From Actinoplanes lobatus (GTDB lineage Bacteria > Actinomycetota > Actinomycetes > Mycobacteriales > Micromonosporaceae): DNA of 64,000 nt. A program made the position numbers and the translations under genes. Below, piece by piece: positions 17,891 to 29,576 of this stretch. Numbering within the stretch: position 1 is the first letter of the stretch; each line of letters starts with the position of its first letter. The notes beneath the pieces are model-generated. The model made no database searches and had not been told where the DNA came from. It saw nothing but the letters and a program-made list of their open reading frames with translations. Location: the NCBI RefSeq assembly GCF_014205215.1, contig NZ_JACHNC010000001.1:3105001-3169000 (forward strand), read 5' to 3'.

Positions 17891-18739
17891 GTGGCGAGGC
17901 CGACATCGACAGCGCGCCGGGAGCTCGGCGGGGAACTGCGCCGGCTCCGCGGTGAGCGCCGCGCGGTCGACGTGGCGACCGCGCTCGGCTGGTCGGAGTC
18001 GAAACTCAGCCGGATCGAGACGGCGCACACCGGGATCAGCGAACCGGACCTGGACCGGCTCCTCACCCTGTACGGGGTGGCGGTGGAGGACCGCAGCCGG
18101 CTGCGTGACCTGGCCCGGCGGGGGCGGGCGCGGGCCTGGTGGACGCCGTACCGGTCGTCGGTCCCGGACCCCTACGACGAGTACCTGGCCCTGGAGGCCG
18201 AGGCCGTGCGGATCTGTGAGTGGGAGACCCAGGTGGTGCCCGGCCTGCTCCAGACGGACGAGTACGCCCGCGCCGTGATCGAGGCCGGTGTCGACATCGA
18301 CGACTCGGCCGTCACCCAGCGCCGTCTCGCGTTGCGGATGGCCCGGCAGTCGACGCTGACCCGGGTTCCGCCGCCCAGCCTGCGGATCGTCATCGACGAG
18401 GGTGTGCTGCTGCGTGAGATAGGCGGGCCGGAGGTGCAGCGCCGTCAGCTGGCCCGGCTGTACGAGGCGAGCAGCCGCCCCGGGGTGGAGTTGATGATCC
18501 TGCCGTTCCAGGCGGGCGCGCACGCCGGGCTGACCGAGTCGTTCATGGTGCTGGAGTTCGCGACCGGCACCCGGGCCCCGGTCGTGCACATCGAAGGGCT
18601 GACCGGCGGCCTCTTCCGGGTGAAGCCGGAGGAGATCGACGTCTACCAGGATGCCTTCGATGACCTGCAAGAACGCTCTTTGTCGCCAGAAGACAGCCGA
18701 ACGGTCATCGCTGAGACGAGGGATCGATTGGCCCGGTGA
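17891..18739 (+). CDS. XRE-family regulator with DUF5753 domain
   Basis: A 282-residue helix-turn-helix protein. Residues 8-65 form the XRE domain (RRELGGELRRLRGERRAVDVATALGW, SESKLSRIETAHTGIS, split here at the turn). The rest is the DUF5753 (Scr1/WhiJ-type) domain with YLALEAEA, WETQVVPGLLQT, LDEG-like IVIDEGVLL and GVELMILPFQAGAHAG. Such proteins are paired with small DUF397 proteins in streptomycete-type actinobacteria and affect development and antibiotic production. GTG start; the upstream -10-like TATGGT is six bases away, so the mRNA may be leaderless. The DUF397 gene follows after 50 bp. Confidence 0.88.
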   Translation: MARPTSTARRELGGELRRLRGERRAVDVATALGWSESKLSRIETAHTGISEPDLDRLLTLYGVAVEDRSRLRDLARRGRARAWWTPYRSSVPDPYDEYLALEAEAVRICEWETQVVPGLLQTDEYARAVIEAGVDIDDSAVTQRRLALRMARQSTLTRVPPPSLRIVIDEGVLLREIGGPEVQRRQLARLYEASSRPGVELMILPFQAGAHAGLTESFMVLEFATGTRAPVVHIEGLTGGLFRVKPEEIDVYQDAFDDLQERSLSPEDSRTVIAETRDRLAR

Positions 18740-18755
18740 TCTCCCGGCGTGGGGT

Positions 18756-18769
18756 CCAATGGACTTGCA
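18756..18769 (-). promoter_or_regulatory. Operator-like site before DUF397
   Basis: Read on the minus strand this is TGCAAGTCCATTGG, 13 of 14 bases identical to the site at 17828 upstream of the XRE gene. It lies between the XRE stop and the DUF397 RBS. A shared binding site for the XRE protein is inferred. Confidence 0.55.
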
Positions 18770-18789
18770 TTCCACGGAAGGAGATGATC

Positions 18790-18993
18790 ATGCAGGACAC
18801 CACGCTCACCTGGCGTAAGAGCAGCCGCAGTGGCGCTGCCGGGCACTGCGTCGAAGTCGCCGAGGTGCCCGCCGCGGTGCTGGTGCGTGACTCGAAGGAT
18901 GCCACCGGACCGGTGCTGAGCTTCGGCAATGCGGGTTGGACCGGCTTCATCGCCGGCGTCCGCGCGGGAGAGTTCGACCGGCCCGGCGCGTGA
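18790..18993 (+). CDS. DUF397 protein, partner of the XRE regulator
   Basis: A 67-residue DUF397 protein with the family signature LTWRKSSRSGAAGHCVEVA, VLVRDSKDATGPVLSF and a C-terminal WTGFIAGVRAGEFD. The ATG at 18790 is chosen because AAGGAG ends six bases upstream and family members begin with a few polar residues before W. These proteins are thought to bind and counteract the adjacent DUF5753/XRE protein, in the manner of an antitoxin or anti-regulator pair. The pair is inserted between manA and mtrA, a junction otherwise conserved in actinobacteria. A strong terminator follows. Confidence 0.9.
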   Translation: MQDTTLTWRKSSRSGAAGHCVEVAEVPAAVLVRDSKDATGPVLSFGNAGWTGFIAGVRAGEFDRPGA

Positions 18994-19023
18994 TCGGGAT
19001 TTTCTGATCATCGATCGCGCGCG

Positions 19024-19055
19024 ACGGGCGGTCCCGGACCGGGACCGCCCGTTTT
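19024..19055 (+). terminator. Intrinsic terminator after DUF397
   Basis: A 14-bp perfect stem (ACGGGCGGTCCCGG and its complement around a single base, so the tip must open) ends in GTTTTC. It separates the DUF397 gene from mtrA. Confidence 0.85.
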
Positions 19056-19128
19056 CTCTGGGCACGGACAGGCTTCCCGGACAAGATCGCCACCCAGGTA
19101 GCGCGAAGTCCGGGAGGACAGTGCAATA

Positions 19129-19827
19129 TTGGACCGCATGAGAGCCCGGGTACTGGTCGTCGATGACGATCCCGCGTTGGCCGAGATGCTCGGCATCGTC
19201 CTGCGCAGCGAAGGATTCCTACCCTCCTTCGTGGCGGACGGTGAACGTGCCCTGGCCGCTTTCCGAGAGAATCGTCCGGATATCGTTCTGCTCGATCTGA
19301 TGCTGCCCGGCATGAGCGGCATCGACGTGGCGCGCGCGATCCGCGCCGAGTCGGGCGTCCCGATCGTGATGCTGACGGCGAAGAGCGACACCGTCGACGT
19401 CGTGCTGGGCCTGGAGTCGGGCGCCGACGACTACGTGGTCAAGCCGTTCAAGCCCAAGGAGCTGGTGGCCCGGATGCGGGCCCGCCTGCGCCGTGGCGAG
19501 GACGCCGCGCCGGAGATGCTCACCATCGGCCCGCCCGGTAACCAGATCACCATCGACGTGCCGGCGCACACCGTGTCCCGGGACGGCGAGGAGGTGAAGC
19601 TGACGCCGCTCGAGTTCGACCTCCTGGTCGCCCTGGCCCGCAAGCCGCGTCAGGTCTTCACCCGCGAGGTCCTGCTCGAGCAGGTCTGGGGTTACCGGCA
19701 CGCGGCCGACACCCGCCTGGTCAACGTGCACGTCCAGCGGTTGCGCGCCAAGATAGAGCCGGACCCGGAGCGGCCGGAGATCATCCTCACAGTCCGTGGC
19801 GTCGGCTACAAGGCGGGCACCGGCTGA
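19129..19827 (+). CDS. mtrA: Response regulator MtrA
   Basis: OmpR-type response regulator of the essential MtrAB system, which controls cell-wall, replication and division or development genes in actinobacteria. Receiver domain residues 7-120 carry VVDDDPALAEML, phospho-acceptor Asp in LLDLMLPG and VKPFKPKE. The winged helix at 140-230 has LTPLEFDLLVALARKPRQVF and VNVHVQRLRAKIE. The product is 232 residues. A TTG start is used because mycobacterial MtrA begins MDTMRQR, matching MDRMRAR here, and GGGAGG lies upstream. Downstream mtrB and lpqB form the standard operon. Confidence 0.97.
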   Translation: MDRMRARVLVVDDDPALAEMLGIVLRSEGFLPSFVADGERALAAFRENRPDIVLLDLMLPGMSGIDVARAIRAESGVPIVMLTAKSDTVDVVLGLESGADDYVVKPFKPKELVARMRARLRRGEDAAPEMLTIGPPGNQITIDVPAHTVSRDGEEVKLTPLEFDLLVALARKPRQVFTREVLLEQVWGYRHAADTRLVNVHVQRLRAKIEPDPERPEIILTVRGVGYKAGTG

Positions 19828-19855
19828 TCGGCGGCGGGGGGATAACCTTGCCGCG

Positions 19856-21547
19856 ATGCGTGCTCCCACCTGGCTCCCCATGCCCGTGCGCCGCGCCCTG
19901 CGAGTGGTGCGGCGCTACTGGCGTGTCCTGGCCCGCCACCTGGAGCGTTACACGGCGCCGGCCCGCCGGGCATGGCGCCGTTCGCTCCAGTTGCGGGTGG
20001 TGGCGCTGACCCTGGTCGCGTCCAGCCTGCTGGTCGGCACCTTCGGCGCCTTCATCGCGAACAGCAGCACCGACATCCTGCTGAGCCGCGCCGAGGACGA
20101 AGCCCGGACAGCGATGAACGGCAAGGTGGACTACGCGCTGAAGCAGCTTACGCTCTACCCGCAGGCGCGGGACCCGGAGCTGCCGAACGCGCTGAACGAT
20201 CTGGCCGACGAGCTGTTCGACGGGAAGTCCGGCTCGCCGGGTTCGTCGATCGTCTCGATCCGGGCGGAGAACTACCCGGATCTCCAGGCGGTCACCGTGC
20301 CGCCGACCGTCGACACCAGCGACCTGATCACCCAGGACATGATCGACAAGGTCTCCGCCGGATCCGGCAAACAGGCCCGCCAGATCCGGACCGCCGAGAT
20401 CAACGGCCAGGTCACGAAATACCTGGTGTACGGCTCCCCGGTGCCCACCCGGTTCGGTCACGTCGAGCTCTACTACATGGTTCCGCTGACCACCGAGGAC
20501 CAGGACGCCAACCTGATCCGGACCATCGTGCTGGCCACCGGCCTGGCCCTGGTGATCCTGCTCGGCGTGGTGGCCGGCCTGGTCACCCGGCTCGTGGTGA
20601 CCCCGGTCCGGGTGGCCGCACGGACCGCCCAGCGCCTTTCGGCCGGCCTGCTCGACCAGCGGATGAAGGTGGACGGCGAGGACGACCTGGCCCTGCTGGC
20701 CGCCGCGTTCAACCAGATGGCGGCGAACCTGCAGCGGCAGATCGTGCGGCTGGAGGAGATGTCCCGGTTGCAGCGGCGGTTCACCTCGGACGTGTCGCAC
20801 GAGCTGCGGACGCCGCTGACGACCGTACGGATGGCCGCGGACCTGATCTTCTCGGAGCGTGAGGATTTCGACCCGGCGGTGGCGCGCAGCGCCGAGCTGT
20901 TGCAGGCCGAGCTGGACCGGTTCGAGGAGCTGCTCACCGACCTGCTGGAGATCAGCCGGTTCGACGCCGGGTTCGCCGCGCTGGACGCCGAGCACACCGA
21001 CCTGGTCCCGATCGTCGAGCGGGTGGCCGAGCGGCTCACCGGGCTGGCCGAGCGGGCCGGCGTCGAGCTGGAGCTGCGCCTGCCGGACACCCCGGTGATC
21101 GCCGAGGTGGATCCGCGCCGGGTCGAGCGGGTGCTGCGCAACCTGGTGGGCAACGCGGTCGAGCACGGGGAGGCGAAACCGGTGCAGATCACCATGGCGA
21201 CCGACGACGCGGCCGTGGCCGTCACCGTCCGCGACCACGGGATCGGCCTGAAGCCGGGGGAGGAGCGGCTGGTCTTCAACCGGTTCTGGCGGGCCGACCC
21301 GTCCCGGGCCCGGCAGACCGGCGGCACCGGGCTCGGCCTGTCGATCAGCGTCGAGGACGCGCGGTTGCACGGCGGCTGGCTGGAGGCATGGGGTGCGCCC
21401 GGCGAGGGCGCCCAGTTCCGGCTCACCCTGCCGGTGCGGGCCGGCGACCGGCTGGTCGCGGCACCGCTGCCGCTGATCCCCCGGGACCGTGGCCCGGAGG
21501 CTCCGCTGCCGTTGATCCCCCGTGACCGGGCCGCGGAGGTGGGCTGA
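19856..21547 (+). CDS. mtrB: Sensor histidine kinase MtrB
   Basis: Membrane kinase partner of MtrA. It has 563 residues. A first membrane helix lies near 45-68 (VVALTLVASSLLVGTFGAFIA), then an extracytoplasmic sensor region of about 150 residues, a second helix (LATGLALVILLGVVAGLV), HAMP, the H-box SDVSHELRTPLTTVR, N-box LRNLVGNAVEHGEA and G-boxes DHGIGL and GGTGLGLSI. A C-terminal repeat PLPLIPRD occurs twice. The ATG begins MRAPTWLP, 28 bp after mtrA; the stop overlaps the lpqB ATG. Confidence 0.96.
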   Translation: MRAPTWLPMPVRRALRVVRRYWRVLARHLERYTAPARRAWRRSLQLRVVALTLVASSLLVGTFGAFIANSSTDILLSRAEDEARTAMNGKVDYALKQLTLYPQARDPELPNALNDLADELFDGKSGSPGSSIVSIRAENYPDLQAVTVPPTVDTSDLITQDMIDKVSAGSGKQARQIRTAEINGQVTKYLVYGSPVPTRFGHVELYYMVPLTTEDQDANLIRTIVLATGLALVILLGVVAGLVTRLVVTPVRVAARTAQRLSAGLLDQRMKVDGEDDLALLAAAFNQMAANLQRQIVRLEEMSRLQRRFTSDVSHELRTPLTTVRMAADLIFSEREDFDPAVARSAELLQAELDRFEELLTDLLEISRFDAGFAALDAEHTDLVPIVERVAERLTGLAERAGVELELRLPDTPVIAEVDPRRVERVLRNLVGNAVEHGEAKPVQITMATDDAAVAVTVRDHGIGLKPGEERLVFNRFWRADPSRARQTGGTGLGLSISVEDARLHGGWLEAWGAPGEGAQFRLTLPVRAGDRLVAAPLPLIPRDRGPEAPLPLIPRDRAAEVG

Positions 21548-23355
21548 TGCTGCGCCGCATGATCGCCGGTACCACCCTGGTCCTCGTGCTGCTGGGCGGC
21601 TGCGGGATCCCGGACGGCTCGGACGTCACCGACCTCGGCCCGGGCCCGTCCACCGGCACCTCCTCCGGTGACGGCGGCTCGCGCAGCCGGCTCACCCGTG
21701 AGTCGACCAGCGACCGGGCCCAGTTCGTCACCAACTACCTCCAGGCCGCGGCGGGGGACTACGACACCGCCCTGGACCGGGTGAAGCAGTTCATGTCGAC
21801 GACGGCGAAGGAGCAGTTCAACGCCCCGGCCGCGCCCCGGGTGATCCGCACGATCGACACCCCGCTGCTCACCAAGGACCAGGACAAGGTCAAGGTCGAG
21901 TACGAGCTGCTCGGCACCCTCGGCAAGAACGGTCTGATCGAGCCGCCCGCCGAGCCGAGCACCGGCACCTACGAGTTCACCCTGACCGAGGTCACCGGCG
22001 ACGGCCTGTTCATGGTCGAGGCGCCGCCGTTCCTGCTGCTGAGCACCCGTGGGCTGGACAACTTCTACGAAGAGCGCACGATCTATTTCTGGAACACCGA
22101 GTACACCGGCCTGGTCCCGGACATCCGCTACCTCCTCGGTGACGTGCCGATCGAGCAGGAGCCGACGATCATCCTGGGCTGGCTGATCGGTGGCCCGGCC
22201 CCGTGGCTCCAGGACGCCGTGAAGCAGCTGCCGGAGGGCACCCGTACCGAGGGCAAGGTGCCCGCGATCGAGAACAACCAGTTGGCGATCACCCTGAGCG
22301 CGCAGGCGGTGCCCACGCAGGACGCCGACGCGGCCGTGGAACGCCTGCGGCGGCAGTTGCAGTGGTCGCTGCGGCGCCTGCCGTACGAGTTCCTGAAGTT
22401 GAGGATCGGTCACCAGGAGGTCCGGAGTTACTCCGGCACCGACTACCTGTCCAGCAATGCGGCACACCGGCTGGTCCCCAACCCGGACCGGTACGTGGTG
22501 TACGACCGCACCGTCCGGCGTCTCGTGGAGCCGGACCGGCCGACCCCGGACACCGTGCCGGGCCTGAACGCCGACAACAACAAGGACGTCAGCCGCGCGG
22601 CGGTCACCACCACCGGATCGCACGTCTACGCGGCCCTGGTGACCGGCTCCGGGAAGAACGAGCGGCTGCGGGTGGGGTTCGCCCCGGCCGGGCAGGTCGC
22701 CACGCTGCGTGAGATCACCGGGCTGCCCGGCGGCATCGGTCACCCGATTTGGGCGATCACCCCGGAGGACAAGACCGACGGGGCCGCCGGGCTGGTCATC
22801 GCGGACGGCAAGCTGTGGCGGTTCCGGGCGCAGGGCGGTCAGGCGCTCCAGGTCACCTGGCCCGGCGGGACCGGGAAGATCAGCGCGATCACGGTCGCCC
22901 CGGACGGGCACCGGGTGGCGCTGGCCATCGGCGGCCGCCTCTACCGGGCGGTGCTGACCATCAGCGGCGACGGCCTGGCCCTCAGCGGCATGCAGGAGCT
23001 GGACCCGCCGCTCGAGTCGGTGACCGCGGTGGACTTCACCAGCGAGGGCTGGCTCACCGTGGCGGGCACCGACCGCCGCAGCAAGCGGATCGCGATCGAG
23101 GACATCTCGATCGATGCGGCTCTCCAGTCGGACCGTTTGGCCGACATCGGTACGAACGCGGTCAGCTACCTGACGACGTACCCCGCGAACCCGGAGTCCA
23201 ACCGGCCCACCGGTTCCACGTTGATGTACTCGACCGGCACCGACGCGTGGGAGGGCCTGTCCACGTCGGTGCAGCTCAAGGTCGGTAGCCTGGCCGGCCC
23301 GAGCACCGAGCCGCGGCCGGGTGTGGTGCCCGGGGCGCCGTTCTTCCTCGACTGA
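21547..23355 (+). CDS. lpqB: Lipoprotein LpqB
   Basis: Extracytoplasmic lipoprotein that interacts with the MtrB sensor in mycobacteria and modulates MtrA signalling. The signal peptide MLRRMIAGTTLVLVLL ends in lipobox LLGGCG, placing the acylated Cys near residue 19. A GerMN-like domain follows in the first half and a C-terminal beta-propeller of the LpqB type in the second (VTTTGSHVYAALVTG, ISAITVAPDGHRVALAIGG). The length of 602 residues is usual. The ATG overlaps the mtrB stop, confirming an mtrA-mtrB-lpqB operon. Confidence 0.95.
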   Translation: MLRRMIAGTTLVLVLLGGCGIPDGSDVTDLGPGPSTGTSSGDGGSRSRLTRESTSDRAQFVTNYLQAAAGDYDTALDRVKQFMSTTAKEQFNAPAAPRVIRTIDTPLLTKDQDKVKVEYELLGTLGKNGLIEPPAEPSTGTYEFTLTEVTGDGLFMVEAPPFLLLSTRGLDNFYEERTIYFWNTEYTGLVPDIRYLLGDVPIEQEPTIILGWLIGGPAPWLQDAVKQLPEGTRTEGKVPAIENNQLAITLSAQAVPTQDADAAVERLRRQLQWSLRRLPYEFLKLRIGHQEVRSYSGTDYLSSNAAHRLVPNPDRYVVYDRTVRRLVEPDRPTPDTVPGLNADNNKDVSRAAVTTTGSHVYAALVTGSGKNERLRVGFAPAGQVATLREITGLPGGIGHPIWAITPEDKTDGAAGLVIADGKLWRFRAQGGQALQVTWPGGTGKISAITVAPDGHRVALAIGGRLYRAVLTISGDGLALSGMQELDPPLESVTAVDFTSEGWLTVAGTDRRSKRIAIEDISIDAALQSDRLADIGTNAVSYLTTYPANPESNRPTGSTLMYSTGTDAWEGLSTSVQLKVGSLAGPSTEPRPGVVPGAPFFLD

Positions 23356-23356
23356 C

Positions 23357-24073
23357 ATGCTGCTGGCGGACCTCGCGGATCTGGTGCTGCCGACCGCCTG
23401 CGCGGGCTGCGGGGCGGAGCGGGTGCGCCTCACCTACGGCGTCTGCGGCGGCTGTGTGACCGAACTGGAGGGCCTGCGCCCGCGGGCTGCCGAACCGGTG
23501 CCGCCGCCGGCCGGCTTCCCGGCGTGCATGGCGGTCGGGACCTATGCGGGGGCGCTGCGGGGCGCGCTCCTGGCGTACAAGGAAAAGGGCCGGCACCGGC
23601 TCGCCCGGCCGTTGGGCACACTGCTGGCCGGCGCGGTGGCCGCGCTGGCGCCCCGCGATCGGCCGGTGGTCCTCGTTCCGGTCCCGTCCACCGCGGCGGC
23701 CCGGCGGGAGCGGCACGGCGATCACATGGCCCGGTTGGCCGGCCATGCGGCCCGCCGGTTGCGGTCGGCCGGCTATCTCGTGAACGTGGTGCAGCCGCTG
23801 CGTGCCCTGCCGCGTCCTGACTCAACGTCACTGGATGCGCACGAACGGGCGATAGTAGCTGTAAATTCGCTGCGAATGATCCCCCGGATCGGCGTTCTGC
23901 GACGCGACGGCCGTTGGCGAGGCACTCTTGTGGTGGCGGATGACATCGTCACCACAGGGGCCACACTGGCCGCGGTGGTACGCCGGCTTGAGGAGGCGGA
24001 CATGCAGGTCACAGGTGCCGCGGTGCTCGCAGCGACAGAGTTGCGCACGTTTTCCCCGCGTATTCGACTGTGA
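23357..24073 (+). CDS. comF: ComF family protein (phosphoribosyltransferase fold)
   Basis: A 238-residue protein related to competence factor ComF. An N-terminal zinc-finger-like cluster (CAGCG, later VCGGC) is followed by a type I phosphoribosyltransferase domain with the PRPP loop LVVADDIVTTGATL near residue 195 and VPVPSTAAARRERHGDHMA before it. ComF helps load single-stranded DNA during transformation in other bacteria, but in actinobacteria no such role is proven. It starts one base after the lpqB stop and is cotranscribed with mtrAB-lpqB. Confidence 0.88.
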   Translation: MLLADLADLVLPTACAGCGAERVRLTYGVCGGCVTELEGLRPRAAEPVPPPAGFPACMAVGTYAGALRGALLAYKEKGRHRLARPLGTLLAGAVAALAPRDRPVVLVPVPSTAAARRERHGDHMARLAGHAARRLRSAGYLVNVVQPLRALPRPDSTSLDAHERAIVAVNSLRMIPRIGVLRRDGRWRGTLVVADDIVTTGATLAAVVRRLEEADMQVTGAAVLAATELRTFSPRIRL

Positions 24074-24354
24074 TCGGCGTCCGGCTTGCCGATAGAGGCG
24101 AATGTCAGCCATCCGGTATCCCGAACGAGGGGTGACTGACGGCCACAGGCAGGTTAGCGTCTAGGTGACGAGGGTAAGTCGATCAACTTGCCCGCCACCG
24201 GGAGCGCACGAGTCCAGGGCTTGTTCGCCGCACCGGAAAGGAGTCGTCTCACTCACGTAGGCCGCGTCGGTTCTCGTCACGCGGCGTCTTCACCGAGCAG
24301 CTCGATGCGCCGTGGTTCGGCGCCCGCCAAGCACAACGTTGGGGGAGGTCACGA

Positions 24355-24972
24355 GTGGACATTGTCGTCAAGGGCCGCAACGTAGAGGTTCCCGACCATT
24401 ATCGAGAGCATGTCGCCGACAAGCTGAGCAAGGTCGAACGTTACGACCAGAAGCTGATGAGGGCGGACGTGGAGCTGTTCCACGAACGCAATCCGCGACA
24501 GTCCGACATCTGCCAGCGGGTCGAGATCACCGTCAGGACGAAGGGGCCGGTGGTACGCGCCGAGGCGCAGGCACAGGACTTCTACGCTGCCCTGGACTGT
24601 GCGATCAACAAGTTGGACGCCCGGCTGCGCCGCTCCGCCGACCGTCGCCGAGTGCATCGCGGACGGCACGCGCCGGTCTCCGTCGCCGCGGCCACCGCGA
24701 ACCTCCCCACCGATCTGACCGGTGGACGGACCGCCACGCTCACCGAGCCGGAGCTCGACACCGAGCCCTCCGAGCACGAGGACAACCAGCCGTGGCGCAT
24801 CGTGCGGGAGAAGGAGCACTCGGCCGAGCCGATGACCGTTGACGACGCCCTCTTCCAGATGGAGCTCGTCGGGCACGACTTCTATCTGTTCCACGACAAG
24901 GAGAGCGGGCGGCCCAGTGTGGTGTACAGGCGCCGCGGATACGACTACGGCATCCTCAGCCTAGGCATGTGA
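24355..24972 (+). CDS. hpf: Ribosome hibernation promoting factor, long form
   Basis: A 205-residue long-form HPF (RaiA family) that dimerises 70S ribosomes into inactive 100S particles in stationary phase or dormancy. The N-terminal ribosome-binding domain covers residues 1-100 (DIVVKGRNVEVPDHYREHV, AQAQDFYAALDCAINKLD). A linker leads to the C-terminal dimerisation domain (EPMTVDDALFQMELVGHDFYLF, VVYRRRGYDYGIL). GTG start preceded by GGGGGAGG. The 280-bp upstream region probably holds its promoter. Its end overlaps the convergent GNAT gene by 12 bp. Confidence 0.95.
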   Translation: MDIVVKGRNVEVPDHYREHVADKLSKVERYDQKLMRADVELFHERNPRQSDICQRVEITVRTKGPVVRAEAQAQDFYAALDCAINKLDARLRRSADRRRVHRGRHAPVSVAAATANLPTDLTGGRTATLTEPELDTEPSEHEDNQPWRIVREKEHSAEPMTVDDALFQMELVGHDFYLFHDKESGRPSVVYRRRGYDYGILSLGM

Positions 24973-25902
24973 GGTTCCCGCGCCGGAGGCCTGTGCTAGC
25001 AGGTCTCCGGCGAGGAGCACGTACTGCACGTCGTCCAGCCGGCCACCGTCCGGCCCGGGCAGACGCTGCCGCTGGTAGGCCTCGCGCGTGAAGCCGGCCT
25101 TCTCCAGCACCCGCTGCGAGCCGATGTTCGTCGGGAGCGCGCCGGCCACGAGACGGACGATGTCCGTCTCGGCGAAGACCCAGAGGGCGAGCAACTGCGC
25201 CGCGCGGGTGGTCAAACCCCTTTTCCGGTACGCCGGAAGCGTGCTGTACCCGATCATCGCCTGAGCCAGCGGCGGCTCCTGGTAGTACAGATCGATCTCG
25301 CCGGCCGGTAGCCCGGTCGCGGTGTCCACGATGACGAGATCGGCCCGGCTCCCGGTGAGCCACTGCGTGGCGGCCCGTGAGCAGCGCCGGCGGATCTCGT
25401 CGGCCGGCTTGGGCTCGGCCGGCACGCTGGTCGCCACCACGTCCGGCACGCTGTGCAACTCGGTGTAGAAGTCGACGTCGCCCTCGCCGAGCGGGCGCAG
25501 TGTGATCACGCCGTCGGACAGCTCGCCACCGGGCAGGTCGGGCAGCAGGCGCGGTGCCGGCTCCCCGCTGTCGCTCGCCAGACGGGAGTAGACCAGCAGC
25601 TCGGGCGTGCCCCGGCGGATCCCCTCCCGGGTGTAGCCGGCGGCCAGCGCGACCCGCAGGGCGATCGGGTTGTCCCACGGGATCAGCAGCTCCAGCCGCT
25701 CCCGGTCGCGCAGGGTGAGCCGGCTCACCTCACGCAGCGCCGCCGTCGCCACGCCGCGCCGCCGGGCCGCCGGCACGACCTCGACGGTCACCCGCTCCCC
25801 GGTCAGGGCGACCCGGCCGAGGCGGTCACCGGACCGGGTGCCGACGATCTCGTACGCCCCGTCGCCCGCGTCCTCGAGCCGCACTTCGCTGTTCTGATCC
25901 AC
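24961..25902 (-). CDS. Double-domain GNAT N-acetyltransferase
   Basis: A 313-residue protein with two GNAT folds. The first is incomplete (VEVVPAARRRGVATAALREVSRL near residue 45, with the acetyl-CoA loop RRRGVA). The second begins near residue 135 (ITLRPLGEGDVDFYTELH) and contains GYSTLPAYRKRGLTTRAAQLLALW and NIGSQRVLEKAGFTRE, typical of RimJ/RimL-type acetyltransferases. The GTG start at 25902 is favoured by GAGGA seven bases upstream; a longer frame to 26013 lacks support. The substrate is unknown. Its last 12 bp overlap convergent hpf. Confidence 0.85.
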   Translation of the reverse strand: MDQNSEVRLEDAGDGAYEIVGTRSGDRLGRVALTGERVTVEVVPAARRRGVATAALREVSRLTLRDRERLELLIPWDNPIALRVALAAGYTREGIRRGTPELLVYSRLASDSGEPAPRLLPDLPGGELSDGVITLRPLGEGDVDFYTELHSVPDVVATSVPAEPKPADEIRRRCSRAATQWLTGSRADLVIVDTATGLPAGEIDLYYQEPPLAQAMIGYSTLPAYRKRGLTTRAAQLLALWVFAETDIVRLVAGALPTNIGSQRVLEKAGFTREAYQRQRLPGPDGGRLDDVQYVLLAGDLLAQASGAGTSHA

Positions 25903-26088
25903 GGGGACATCCTCGTCCGGGACGCGCCCGGGCGCCAAACAGCTTGCAAATGAGTCGGAGGATGCGCTGTCAGCGAACTTCATGGCGTATTTCGCCCTTT
26001 TTGTGAGTTTCACGGGAGGCTCGGGTCACAGGTCCACGGGGAAGGTGCCTACGATGGTTCAGCAGACTGTCTAGGGGAGCGTTGACCC

Positions 26089-28992
<2,904 letters not shown>

Positions 28993-29001
28993 TCCACTCC
29001 C

Positions 29002-29047
29002 GAACGGCCCGCGTGGCCCGGCTCCGGCCGGCCCACGCGGGCCGTTC
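29002..29047 (+). terminator. Terminator-like hairpin after secA
   Basis: A 15-bp perfect stem (GAACGGCCCGCGTGG at 29002-29016 with its complement at 29033-29047) and a 16-base GC-rich loop. There is no T-run, as often seen in actinobacteria. Confidence 0.75.
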
Positions 29048-29071
29048 CGCATTCCTGCCCGCCCGCACCCG

Positions 29072-29375
29072 CCCTGCCGGCCCGCGCCCGCCCTGCCGGC
29101 CCGCGCCCGCCCTGCCGGCCCGCGCCCGCCCTGCCGGCCCGCGCCCGCCCTGCCGGCCCGCGCCCGCCCTGCCGGCCCGCGCCCGCCCTGCCGGCCCGCG
29201 CCCGCCCTGCCGGCCCGCGCCCGCCCTGCCGGCCCGCGCCCGCCCTGCCGGCCCGCGCCCGCCCTGCCGGCCCGCGCCCGCCCTGCCGGCCCGCGCCCGC
29301 CCTGCCGGCCCGCGCCCGCCCTGCCGGCCCGCGCCCGCCCTGCCGGCCCGCGCCCGCCCTGCCGGCCCGCGCCCG
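29072..29375. repeat. Sixteen perfect tandem copies of a 19-bp unit
   Basis: The unit CCCTGCCGGCCCGCGCCCG is repeated 16 times without a mismatch and is flanked by degenerate copies (about 29055-29071 and 29376-29410). It fills most of the 584-bp space between secA and the Rv3235-like gene; the remainder shows no gene. Because 19 is not a multiple of three, the open frames through it are artefacts. Confidence 0.95.
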
Positions 29376-29576
29376 CCCGAACCCGCGCCCGCCCGAACCC
29401 GTGCCCGCGCCCGCCTGCGCAGAGGCTCGTTTTGGTGGGAGTGGCTGGCTCCGAGGGGCACCCTAGGAGCCAGCCACGGACTTGTGCGGGGTGGGCGCCG
29501 GTGGAGCGGGCACGGGTGAGACCCGGGACGGCCGCCGCTTCGGTTGCTGACGGTCGCCCCGGGAGTGTGGGAGGCG

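Noticed and set aside
20473..23433. Long minus-strand frame opposite mtrB and lpqB
   Set aside because: Both plus-strand genes have full family signatures; the antisense protein is His/Arg/Gly-rich noise.
29072..29375. Possible CRISPR array
   Set aside because: The units are directly contiguous with no spacers, and no cas genes are present.
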